This document shows positions 1 through 6,872 of a DNA stretch of 64,000 bases, one piece after another. Origin of the DNA: Daejeonella sp. (GTDB lineage Bacteria > Bacteroidota > Bacteroidia > Sphingobacteriales > Sphingobacteriaceae); contig NZ_JAFEIG010000002.1 of assembly GCF_017495225.1 (NCBI RefSeq), positions 1 through 64,000 of the forward strand, written 5' to 3'. Numbering within the stretch: position 1 is the first letter of the stretch; the number at the start of each line of letters is the position of its first letter. The notes under the pieces were generated by a model. The model saw nothing but the letters and a program-made list of their open reading frames with translations, was not told the DNA's origin and searched no databases. The translations under genes were made by a program, and so were the position numbers.

Positions 1-675
1 AGTATAGCGCCCCTTCAGGGCTAGGATTGCCTAGGCGTATAAAATGCCTTCATATCGTTATCCTAGCATTTAAGTCCCAAACTTATGAATACCGTCATTT
101 CGAACATGCCAAACAAATTGTTCTTAGTTAAATATAGTTGTCTGGCATGGAGAAATCTTATGCTATGAAACACGTATCTTGCTTTCCGCACCATTCATTG
201 ACGTTATGAGGTGCCCGGATTTCTCCACTCATCACAATTGTAATAATAACACGCTTACAGTCGAGTGTTCGAAATGACGGGTGTTATTTGCGTTTTTTAC
301 CCTGAATGTCACCCTGAACTCGATTCAGGGTCTCCACTCATCATGTTTTAATTTAAATAACTATATCCTAATCGAGTGTTCGAGATGACGGGTGTAATTG
401 ACGTTTTTTACCAGAATGTCTCTCTGTGTTTAACTCAGCGTCTCTACTCCTCACGCTCGTACTAAAACTAATCCCTAATAAGTGTTTAAAATGAAAAATT
501 GGTTAAATTTATTTCTTTTTAATAAAAAATATTATAAAAATTAACGTTAATATCCTATATTTAGCCGCTCAAACAGGATTGCCGAGCATTAACTAATTAT
601 TTTGAAATTAATTTTTGAATCAATAATAATTTCATATTTTTGATGAACAATGAGTATTAAAACTACTCAATAAGC
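1..675. repeat. Intergenic region made of dispersed inverted-repeat elements
   Basis: No gene is visible. Positions 92-281 form a complete element with inverted ends: the left end carries CATTTCGAACA and the right end TGTTCGAAATG, and the inner part contains GGCATGGAGAAATC opposite GATTTCTCCACTC. Degenerate partial copies follow at about 300-393 and 411-491. The same family recurs at 47.7-49.1, 56.0, 57.7, 59.5 and 60.8-61.0 kb. About 490-675 is AT-rich and probably holds the promoter of the next gene. Without a transposase, this looks like a non-autonomous MITE- or REP-like element; that is inference. Confidence 0.7.
556..563 (+). promoter_or_regulatory. Possible -7 promoter box of the regulator/antiterminator operon
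   Basis: TATATTTA is one base off the Bacteroidota -7 consensus TAnnTTTG, about 113 bases before the first gene. A very similar stretch, with TATATTTG, lies before the dehydratase gene at 61240, which supports a shared promoter type. No clear -33 box was found. Confidence 0.3.
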
Positions 676-1212
676 ATGCTCGAAAGTCTCATTACTTCTA
701 AAACAAGAATTAAGCTTTTGCTAAAATTCTTCTTAAATATCAATAATCAAGGCTATTTACGTAGTCTGGAGGCTGAGTTTAATGAGAGCACCAATGGTAT
801 CCGCCAAGAATTAAATCGTTTTGAACATGCCGGTTTATTGCTCACCGAATCAGAAGGAAATAAAAAATTATATCGCGCTAATACTGGGCATCCTTTGTTC
901 AAGGATCTCAATAGCATCATTCTAAAATTTGTTGGGGTAGAGGAATTGATTGAACGAGTTATCGACCGACTAGGAAACGTGCAACAAGTTTATTTAGAAG
1001 GACGTATAGCGCAAGGTTTAGAATCAGATATCATTGATTTACTGATTGTTGGTGATGATATCGATCGCAATTATCTGAGTGCTTTAGTAGAAAAGACTGA
1101 GCCACTCTTAAAAAGAAAAATTCGTTATCTAGTTTTTAATGAATCAGATGCTGAAGTTTATGTAGAGCGTCATTTTAAAGACTTGGTATTAATATTTAAT
1201 AGTCCTGAATGA
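676..1212 (+). CDS. Winged-helix regulator with nucleotidyltransferase-like C-terminus
   Basis: This 178-residue protein has an N-terminal region (about 1-75) that reads as a winged helix: a helical start, then a TNGIRQELNRFEHAGLL recognition-type segment and a wing ending near YRANTGHP. The C-terminal half (about 100-160) resembles a minimal nucleotidyltransferase, with SDIIDLLIVG at 117-126, but the usual GS pair of the active site reads GR (109-110), so catalysis is doubtful. It overlaps the downstream antiterminator gene by ATGA and the two are surely co-transcribed. Proteins of this shape often open capsule loci in Sphingobacteriaceae, which suggests a role in controlling the locus; the exact target is unknown. 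Confidence 0.65.
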   Translation: MLESLITSKTRIKLLLKFFLNINNQGYLRSLEAEFNESTNGIRQELNRFEHAGLLLTESEGNKKLYRANTGHPLFKDLNSIILKFVGVEELIERVIDRLGNVQQVYLEGRIAQGLESDIIDLLIVGDDIDRNYLSALVEKTEPLLKRKIRYLVFNESDAEVYVERHFKDLVLIFNSPE

Positions 1213-1703
1213 AGTGGTACGTATTGTACACCAAATCCAGATCCGAGAAATCGGTTGCAGATAAGTTAAGCTTATCTGGATTTGAAGTATATTGTCCCAT
1301 TTTAAGAAGGAAAAAACAGTGGAGTGATCGCTGGAAGTGGGTAGAAGAGCCTTTATTTCGCTCTTATTGCTTCGTGCAAGTATCCGACATTGATCGCGAA
1401 AGGGTGTTAAGCATACAAGGGGTAGTCCGATATGTTTTTCATTGCGGCAAACCCGCCACCATTAGAGAAAAAGAAATGGAGCTACTTAAAAATTGGCTCC
1501 AAGAATATGATCATGAAAGCATTGAAGCGCAAAGTTTCCATGCCAATGATCGAATAATAATAAAATCGGGCGCATTACTCGATAAACAAGCTCAAGTACT
1601 AGAAAGCAAAGGGAATTATCTCACGCTTCTCCTACAAGACCTTGGTTTACAGGTAAAAGTCGATTTGAGAAAGAATGTTGTTGAGAAGGTAAAAGGGGTT
1701 TAG
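1209..1703 (+). CDS. NusG-like transcription antiterminator, UpxY/RfaH type
   Basis: The 164-residue protein starts with WYVLYTKSRSEKSVADKL, the typical NusG N-terminal (NGN) opening, and has the LFRSYCFVQV strand and the GVVRYVF segment seen in UpxY and RfaH proteins. The last third (about 105-160) is a short KOW-like domain. Specialised NusG paralogues of this kind ride on RNA polymerase at the start of long polysaccharide operons and prevent early termination. Its place as the second gene of the locus, four bases overlapped with a regulator, fits control of the long + strand operon downstream. The recruitment site in the DNA could not be identified. Confidence 0.88.
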   Translation: MKWYVLYTKSRSEKSVADKLSLSGFEVYCPILRRKKQWSDRWKWVEEPLFRSYCFVQVSDIDRERVLSIQGVVRYVFHCGKPATIREKEMELLKNWLQEYDHESIEAQSFHANDRIIIKSGALLDKQAQVLESKGNYLTLLLQDLGLQVKVDLRKNVVEKVKGV

Positions 1704-1869
1704 TGAGGGTGGTTTTTTAAAAATTAATCGGTTCGAAAATGGGACTGAAGGGGCGAAGCCACGCGCGGAGCGCAGTATGCGCGAAGGGCGCAGTTAGCTT
1801 TGTCTTTATCAGACTGGGCGGAGAATGGGGGATTGCTAATTTTGAGAAATTGATTTTCGATTAATATTA
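1704..1869. repeat. Intergenic repeat fragment
   Basis: This short gap carries GC-rich repeat sequence, and its CAGACTGGGCGGAGAA near 1811 is the inverted complement of the TTCTCCGCCCAGTCTG seen at 2822 and (as AGACTG) at 3075. No gene is visible. Confidence 0.5.
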
Positions 1870-2727
1870 ATGAGTGCAAACCAGGTTATTTTATATCAAG
1901 ATAATTCGCTTTCTAGTTCTATTGAGGTTCTCATAGAAGATGAAACAGTTTGGTTAACGCAATTACAAATGGCTATTTTGTTTAATGCTACTAAGCAAAA
2001 TATAAGTTTGCACATTAATAATATTTTTAAGGAGGGGGAGTTAGAGGAAAACTCAACTGTCAAGGAATACTTGACAGCTCAAAATGAAGGCAGACGAAAA
2101 GTCAAGCGAAAAGTTAAATTATACAGTCTTGATATTATTATTTCGGTTGGTTATCGCGTTAAATCAAAGACAGGTACACAATTTCGGATTTGGGCTAATT
2201 CTATATTAAAGGATTATTTACTCAAAGGCTATGCACTTAACCATCGTGTAGAAGTTATAGAGAAAAAAATCAATTCTTTAGAAATAAAAAATAATGAGTT
2301 TGATTTAATCTTAAAACCAAACTTACTTCCAAATCAAGGTATATTTTATGATGGACAAGTTTTTGATGCGTATGAAATTGTATCAAGAATTATAAAGTCA
2401 GCTCAAAAATCTATTGTATTAATAGATAATTATTGTGATGAAAGTGTTTTATTATTACTTTCAAAACGATCAGCAAAGGTAAATGCTACAATATATACAA
2501 ATAAAAAAGATTCCGTATTGGAACTTGATTTAAAGAAACACAATCAACAGTATAATCCCATTTCAATTCAGATTTTGAAAAAATCACATGATCGTTTCTT
2601 AATCATCGACAATAAAGAATTATATCACATAGGTGCGTCCTTAAAAGATTTAGGAAAAAAATGGTTTGCTTTCTCCAAATTACAGTTGCCAATTGCTCCT
2701 TTTTTAGAACAATTAGTTAAACAATAA
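1870..2727 (+). CDS. RhuM-like protein fused to a PLD-like C-terminal domain
   Basis: The first 130 or so residues match the RhuM (virulence protein) family: a VWLTQLQMAILFNATKQNIS helix-turn-helix-like opening, the FKEGELEENSTVKEYLTAQNEG region, and the YSLDIIISVGYRVKS and FRIWANSILKDYLLKGY motifs. The C-terminal part (about 160-285) contains HDRFLIID followed by HIGASLKDLGKKWFAF, a variant of the phospholipase D-type HKD motif (H-x-R/K-x4-D). Only one such motif is seen, so an active enzyme would need a dimer. The protein is likely cytoplasmic; its role is not established, but RhuM-type proteins are common in mobile and defence regions. It stands alone between repeat-rich gaps. Confidence 0.7.
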   Translation: MSANQVILYQDNSLSSSIEVLIEDETVWLTQLQMAILFNATKQNISLHINNIFKEGELEENSTVKEYLTAQNEGRRKVKRKVKLYSLDIIISVGYRVKSKTGTQFRIWANSILKDYLLKGYALNHRVEVIEKKINSLEIKNNEFDLILKPNLLPNQGIFYDGQVFDAYEIVSRIIKSAQKSIVLIDNYCDESVLLLLSKRSAKVNATIYTNKKDSVLELDLKKHNQQYNPISIQILKKSHDRFLIIDNKELYHIGASLKDLGKKWFAFSKLQLPIAPFLEQLVKQ

Positions 2728-3125
2728 TTGTCTGAACCATGATTGATTTGATTAAGATGATTTTCATGAATATATTGGATGAGATGTGAGATGTGAGATG
2801 TGAGAAATTCCCGCAGTTCTTTTCTCCGCCCAGTCTGACAACAGCCAACAGCCAACTGATTTTTATGTCGCTAGTCTGACAACTGACAACTGACAACCAA
2901 TCAAATTGTCTGAACCATGATTTGTGAGATTAAGATGATTGATGAGATTTTTAACGGATAATAACCCGAATATTTTTAACCTTAGATGTCGCTTGTCTGA
3001 CAACTGATAACCGACAACTGATAACCGATAATAGAGATATGAGATTTGAGATGTGAGAAATTCCCGCAGTTCTTTTCTCCGCCCAGACTGACAACCGATA
3101 ACTGATAACTGACAACCGACAAACA
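2728..3125. repeat. Duplicated repeat block between RhuM-like gene and gmd
   Basis: A segment beginning TTGTCTGAACCATGATT and ending in TTCTCCGCCCAG(T/A)CTGACAAC occurs twice, at about 2727-2875 and 2905-3120. Each copy contains short tandem units (GATGTGA-type and CTGATAACCGACAA-type). The second copy runs to within a few bases of the gmd start codon. Minus-strand open frames here read only this repeat and are not genes. Confidence 0.75.
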
Positions 3126-4244
3126 ATGAAAACCGCCCTCATCACCGGCATCACTGGCCAAGATGGCTCATATTTAGCAGAATTACTCTTAGAAAAGGGT
3201 TATTTTGTGCATGGTATCAAGCGTAGAAGTTCCTCGATTAATACCGAGCGAATCGATCATCTTTATCAAGATCCACATGAGGAGAAGCTCCGTTTTAAAT
3301 TGCATTATGGCGATTTAACCGATTCAACTAATCTGATTCGTATCATCCAAGAAACGCAGCCGGATGAAATTTATAATCTAGGTGCTATGTCGCATGTGAA
3401 GGTATCTTTTGATTCTCCTGAGTATGTAGCAAATGTGGATGGAATAGGTACTTTAAGAATTTTAGAGGCGGTTCGTATTTTAGGTTTAGAGAAAAAAACA
3501 CGTATTTATCAGGCATCCACGTCCGAATTGTATGGCGGACTCCCTGAAAATATGAACGAGAAAGGCTTTTATGATGAATATTCGCCTTTTTATCCGCGCT
3601 CTCCTTATGGAGTAGCTAAAATATATGGCTTTTGGATTACCAAAAACTATCGCGAAGCCTATGGTATTTATGCCTGCAATGGCATTTTATTTAATCATGA
3701 ATCTCCGCGTCGTGGCGAAACATTTGTTACGCGTAAAATCACTCGTGCTGCGGCCAATATCGCTTTGGGACAACAGAAATGCCTTTATTTAGGTAATTTA
3801 TCCGCTCAGCGCGATTGGGGACATGCTAAGGATTATGTGGAAGCGATGTGGTTAATCTTGCAACAGGAGAAGCCGGAAGACTTCGTAATTGCAACAGGTA
3901 TAACCACTACCGTAAGGGATTTCGTGAAAATGAGCTTCGCCGAATTGGGTATTGAGATTGAGTTTAGTGGGAAAGATGAGCAGGAGAAAGGTGTAATTAT
4001 AGATGTTGATGAGGCTAAAGCAGCAAGCTTGAAGCTGAATACAGATCATTTAAAAGCTGGGACTACAGTTATTCGTGTAGATCCGAAGTATTTTAGACCT
4101 ACAGAGGTTGATTTATTGATTGGAGATCCAACAAAAGCGAATACGCAATTGGGCTGGAAACCGAAATATGATTTGGCTGGATTGGTGAAGGAGATGGTGG
4201 AAGGGGATTTGAAGGTGATGCGTTCTGGGTCAAGCCCGGAATGA
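3126..4244 (+). CDS. gmd: GDP-mannose 4,6-dehydratase
   Basis: The 372-residue protein converts GDP-D-mannose to GDP-4-keto-6-deoxy-D-mannose, the precursor of GDP-fucose, rhamnose or perosamine. The Rossmann motif TGITGQDGS lies at 7-15, the catalytic STSELYG at 131-137 and the YGVAK (Tyr161, Lys165) after it, and the family's [20 protein letters not shown] is intact. Length is normal for Gmd. The last residues (RSGSSPE) and the stop codon come from an inserted repeat element (CTGGGTCAAGCCCGGAATGACAG), so the native C-terminus has been replaced; the catalytic core is untouched. No GDP-fucose synthase or other partner enzyme is visible in the window. Confidence 0.95.
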   Translation: MKTALITGITGQDGSYLAELLLEKGYFVHGIKRRSSSINTERIDHLYQDPHEEKLRFKLHYGDLTDSTNLIRIIQETQPDEIYNLGAMSHVKVSFDSPEYVANVDGIGTLRILEAVRILGLEKKTRIYQASTSELYGGLPENMNEKGFYDEYSPFYPRSPYGVAKIYGFWITKNYREAYGIYACNGILFNHESPRRGETFVTRKITRAAANIALGQQKCLYLGNLSAQRDWGHAKDYVEAMWLILQQEKPEDFVIATGITTTVRDFVKMSFAELGIEIEFSGKDEQEKGVIIDVDEAKAASLKLNTDHLKAGTTVIRVDPKYFRPTEVDLLIGDPTKANTQLGWKPKYDLAGLVKEMVEGDLKVMRSGSSPE

Positions 4245-4386
4245 CAGAGGGTGCCGGGTCAAGCCCGGAATGACAGCAGCTAGGTTCGGTAGGTAAGGTG
4301 CATGGCGCTTAAAAAAATCAATTTGAAATTTAAAACGCTGTCATCCCGAAACCTGTTCTTCAGCAGGTGAGGGACCTTCCGAAGGT
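4227..4386. repeat. REP-like repeat, left border of the MNT/HEPN module
   Basis: Two tandem GGGTCAAGCCCGGAATGACAG units (about 4227 and 4256) are followed by GCATGGCGCTTAAAAAAATC and by TGTCATCCC...TTCAGCAGGTGAGGGACC with CTTCCGAAGGT. The same string of elements in the same order returns at 5186-5303 and in decayed form near 6300-6390. Confidence 0.75.
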
Positions 4387-4446
4387 CAGAAACCTTAATT
4401 AAAATATCGATGTTAAAAATAAGAAGCTTCCAAAGAAAATAAAGCA

Positions 4447-4761
4447 ATGCAATTGGATTATTTGGACATCGTTAAGAAAATAGTTTTAAAAAACATACCA
4501 CAGAATGAATTTGCCGTATTCCTTTTTGGAAGCCGGGCAGCAGGTAATGCAAATTCTTTATCAGATATTGATATTGGATTTCTAGGGACTGATCCATTAC
4601 CGATTAGTATTTTGGTAAATCTAGAGTCAGATCTGGAGGAGAGTATAGTTCCTTTTAAAATTGACCTTATTGATTTTTATCAGGTGGATAAAGATTTTAA
4701 AAATGAAGCCCTAAGTAATGTCCAAATATGGAATTGTCCGAAAAATATAAAATTGAATTAA
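4447..4761 (+). CDS. MntA-like minimal nucleotidyltransferase (antitoxin candidate)
   Basis: This 104-residue protein is a minimal nucleotidyltransferase: GSR at 28-30 and the DID metal-binding pair at 40-42, with a third acidic residue at Asp73 in KIDLID. In MNT/HEPN systems (such as MntA/HepT) the nucleotidyltransferase modifies and neutralises the partner HEPN RNase. The gene overlaps the next one by 34 bases, which is typical for such pairs. The module lies between two direct repeats and has the look of an inserted cassette. Assignment to the MNT side is secure; activity is inferred. Confidence 0.85.
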   Translation: MQLDYLDIVKKIVLKNIPQNEFAVFLFGSRAAGNANSLSDIDIGFLGTDPLPISILVNLESDLEESIVPFKIDLIDFYQVDKDFKNEALSNVQIWNCPKNIKLN

Positions 4762-5150
4762 TTAATCTTCAAAAAGCTGTTTCCTCTTTAGAATCTGCTT
4801 TAAATGCCTCATTTGAAAACCTGGGTAGCATTGGTAATGATTTAATTAAAAATGGCAAGATTCAAAAATTCGAATACTGTGCTGAGCTTGCCTGGAAGAT
4901 AAGCAAAATGTATTTAGAACTTTCTGAAGGTATTTTGTCTAATTCTCCAAAAGGTGTTTATAAAAGCATGTTTCAGTCAGCACTTATCACTGAAAATGAA
5001 TTCCTTGCCTTGTTTAAGACCATCGAAGATCGGAACCTGTTGAGTCATATTTATAAAGAAGAAATGTATCAATCGGTATATGAAAATCTTCAACCCCATT
5101 TAATAGCATTTAAGACATTGATAGGCAAATTAGAAAATTTACCGCGCTAA
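4728..5150 (+). CDS. HEPN-type nucleotidyltransferase partner (HI0074 family, toxin candidate)
   Basis: The 140-residue, mostly helical protein belongs to the HI0074-like family of nucleotidyltransferase substrate-binding proteins. The HEPN motif R-x4-H reads RNLLSH at 102-107, near the expected place in the fourth helix, so an RNase site appears intact. It follows and overlaps the nucleotidyltransferase gene. ATG at 4728 is the only ATG near the start; a TTG at 4734 would give the more usual MSEKYK start and reduce the overlap. Family knowledge supports a toxin whose activity is masked by the partner. Confidence 0.82.
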   Translation: MELSEKYKIELINLQKAVSSLESALNASFENLGSIGNDLIKNGKIQKFEYCAELAWKISKMYLELSEGILSNSPKGVYKSMFQSALITENEFLALFKTIEDRNLLSHIYKEEMYQSVYENLQPHLIAFKTLIGKLENLPR

Positions 5151-5417
5151 TGGGGGTATTGAGATTGCTTTGCTCGCACTGATTGCCGGGTCAAGCCCGG
5201 AATGACAGTGGCTACGTTCGGTAGGTATTTGCATGGCGCTTAAAAAAATCGGTGTCATCCCTAAACCTGCCCTTCAGCAGGTGAGGGACCTTCCGAAGGT
5301 GAAAGCCCTTCCGCAGTTGAGGGACCTTGGTTAAAACCCGGTCAAGTCAAGAATAACAGGTAATCATTCTAAAATAAAAAGCCATTCAATTTTAGAATAA
5401 CGAGTAGCTAACAATTA
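5151..5417. repeat. REP-like repeat, right border of the MNT/HEPN module
   Basis: About 5186-5303 repeats the 4251-4386 element in direct orientation: GGGTCAAGCCCGGAATGACAG, then TTCGGTAGGTA, GCATGGCGCTTAAAAAAATC and CAGCAGGTGAGGGACC with CTTCCGAAGGT. No gene is seen here. Confidence 0.75.
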
Positions 5418-6299
5418 ATGAGTAGCACAAAAATATCCATTCGTTTTTTTGACAATCGTGAGGTGCGAGCGGTTTGGGACGAAGAAAATGCCAAATGGTG
5501 TTTTTCGGTGTTGGATATTGTAGGCGTGCTTACTGACCAAAACGATTATTCAAAAAACCGTAATTATTGGAAATATCTTAAAGCCAAATTAAAGAAAGAA
5601 AACAGTCAAGTGGTTAGTGCCACTACCCAGTTGAAATTTCTTGCCCCAGACGGTAAAAGACGATTATCCGATGCGCTCGATTATCAGGGAATAATTGCCT
5701 TAGGTAAAGAGTTCCCAAGTAAAAAAGCAAACCGATTTATCGAATGGTTTACCTACAGTGAAGAAAGCATAGACGGAAAAAGCAAGACAAAAGCTTATGC
5801 CCTGTTTGAAAGCTCTTTTATTAACAATATTGAGGTTGGCACTACTAAAGGTTTACAACAAATTCACGCCTATCTCTTTGGTGGATTGTACGATTTTGCA
5901 GGACAAATCAGACAAAAAAACATTTCAAAGGGTGGTTTTCAATTTGCTGTTTCTCGTTTCTTGGACGAAACATTAAAGCAAATAGAAGCAATGCCCGAAG
6001 CTACCTTTGACGAAATCGTTGAAAAATATGTAGAAATGAACATTGCCCATCCTTTTATGGAAGGTAATGGAAGAAGCATGAGAGTATGGTTAGATCTGAT
6101 ACTTAAAAAAGGTATTAAAAAATGTGTAGACTGGAGTGAGATAAAAAAAGCTGATTATATGAACGCAATGATGTTAAGTCCAACGAACAGCAAGGTCCTA
6201 AAAAATTTGATCAATAATGCCCTGACCAACAAAATCAATGACCGTGAAATGTTTATGAAAGGTATCGACTATTCTTATTATTATGAGGAGAACGATTGA
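5418..6299 (+). CDS. Bro-N / Fic domain fusion protein
   Basis: The N-terminal 110 residues form a Bro-N domain ([16 protein letters not shown], then [14 protein letters not shown], and a LDYQGIIAL segment), a DNA-associated domain typical of phage anti-repressors. Residues 125-270 form a Fic domain with an intact active site [12 protein letters not shown] at 211-222, so AMP or NMP transfer to a target protein is expected. The C-terminus ends in SYYYEEND, where Ser286-x3-Glu290 matches the inhibitory (S/T)xxxE helix found at the C-terminus of class III Fic proteins. The protein is therefore probably self-inhibited. It stands alone, followed by repeat sequence. Confidence 0.85.
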   Translation: MSSTKISIRFFDNREVRAVWDEENAKWCFSVLDIVGVLTDQNDYSKNRNYWKYLKAKLKKENSQVVSATTQLKFLAPDGKRRLSDALDYQGIIALGKEFPSKKANRFIEWFTYSEESIDGKSKTKAYALFESSFINNIEVGTTKGLQQIHAYLFGGLYDFAGQIRQKNISKGGFQFAVSRFLDETLKQIEAMPEATFDEIVEKYVEMNIAHPFMEGNGRSMRVWLDLILKKGIKKCVDWSEIKKADYMNAMMLSPTNSKVLKNLINNALTNKINDREMFMKGIDYSYYYEEND

Positions 6300-6872
6300 G
6301 TTTTCGGGATGACACCGCTTTGAATTTGAAATTAAATTTTTAAAACGCTATGCACCTGTCATCCCAAACGTAGAGAGGGAACTTTTTTTAGGACAAGACA
6401 GACATTGGTTTTAAGCGCCCTGTCTTTGCGAGGGTTAATTAATGTTATAAAAATCAATATAAATGACGTTAAATTGCAATGCAATAAATTTTCAACTGAT
6501 TGATTTTATTTATTGCAATGGATTGAAATCCGTTGCTACAAGATGGGTCGTCCCGATGGGACTGGTAAATAGTTCAATACTGGTAAATACATAAAAGAGC
6601 CAAGGCTCGACCCATATTTTAAGGCAGGAATTTATTCCTGTTCTGTACCCATGTGAACGGTAAATGGTTCGTCATTGAAAGGGTTAATTAATGTTATAAA
6701 AATCAATATAAATGGCCTTAAACTAGCACTGAACATAAATTTCAACTGATTGATTATTAATGAATTATAAAAAATGTCAATGCTAGGAGGCACGACGAAG
6801 CAAACTCATTTTAGCAAGGAACAAAAACATTACCACAATTTCCATAACTTTACGGAATTGAAAAATTTTACG
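6300..6872. repeat. Intergenic region with REP remnant and a 75-base direct repeat
   Basis: About 6315-6390 is a decayed copy of the element that borders the MNT/HEPN module (TTTGAAATT, AAAACGCT, GTCATCCC). A direct repeat of roughly 75 bases, starting GGGTTAATTAATGTTATAAA and ending TTTCAACTGATTGAT, occurs at 6432-6506 and 6680-6753. The second copy lies about 120 bases before the export gene start, so it may hold its promoter. No gene is visible. Confidence 0.65.

Noticed and set aside
2625-3154. Several minus-strand frames between the RhuM-like gene and gmd
   Set aside because: They read the tandem GATGTGA/CTGATAACCGACAA repeats and parts of neighbouring genes on the other strand.
6774-6872. 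An upstream start for the export protein
   Set aside because: It would place 33 polar residues before an otherwise clear signal peptide that begins at 6873.
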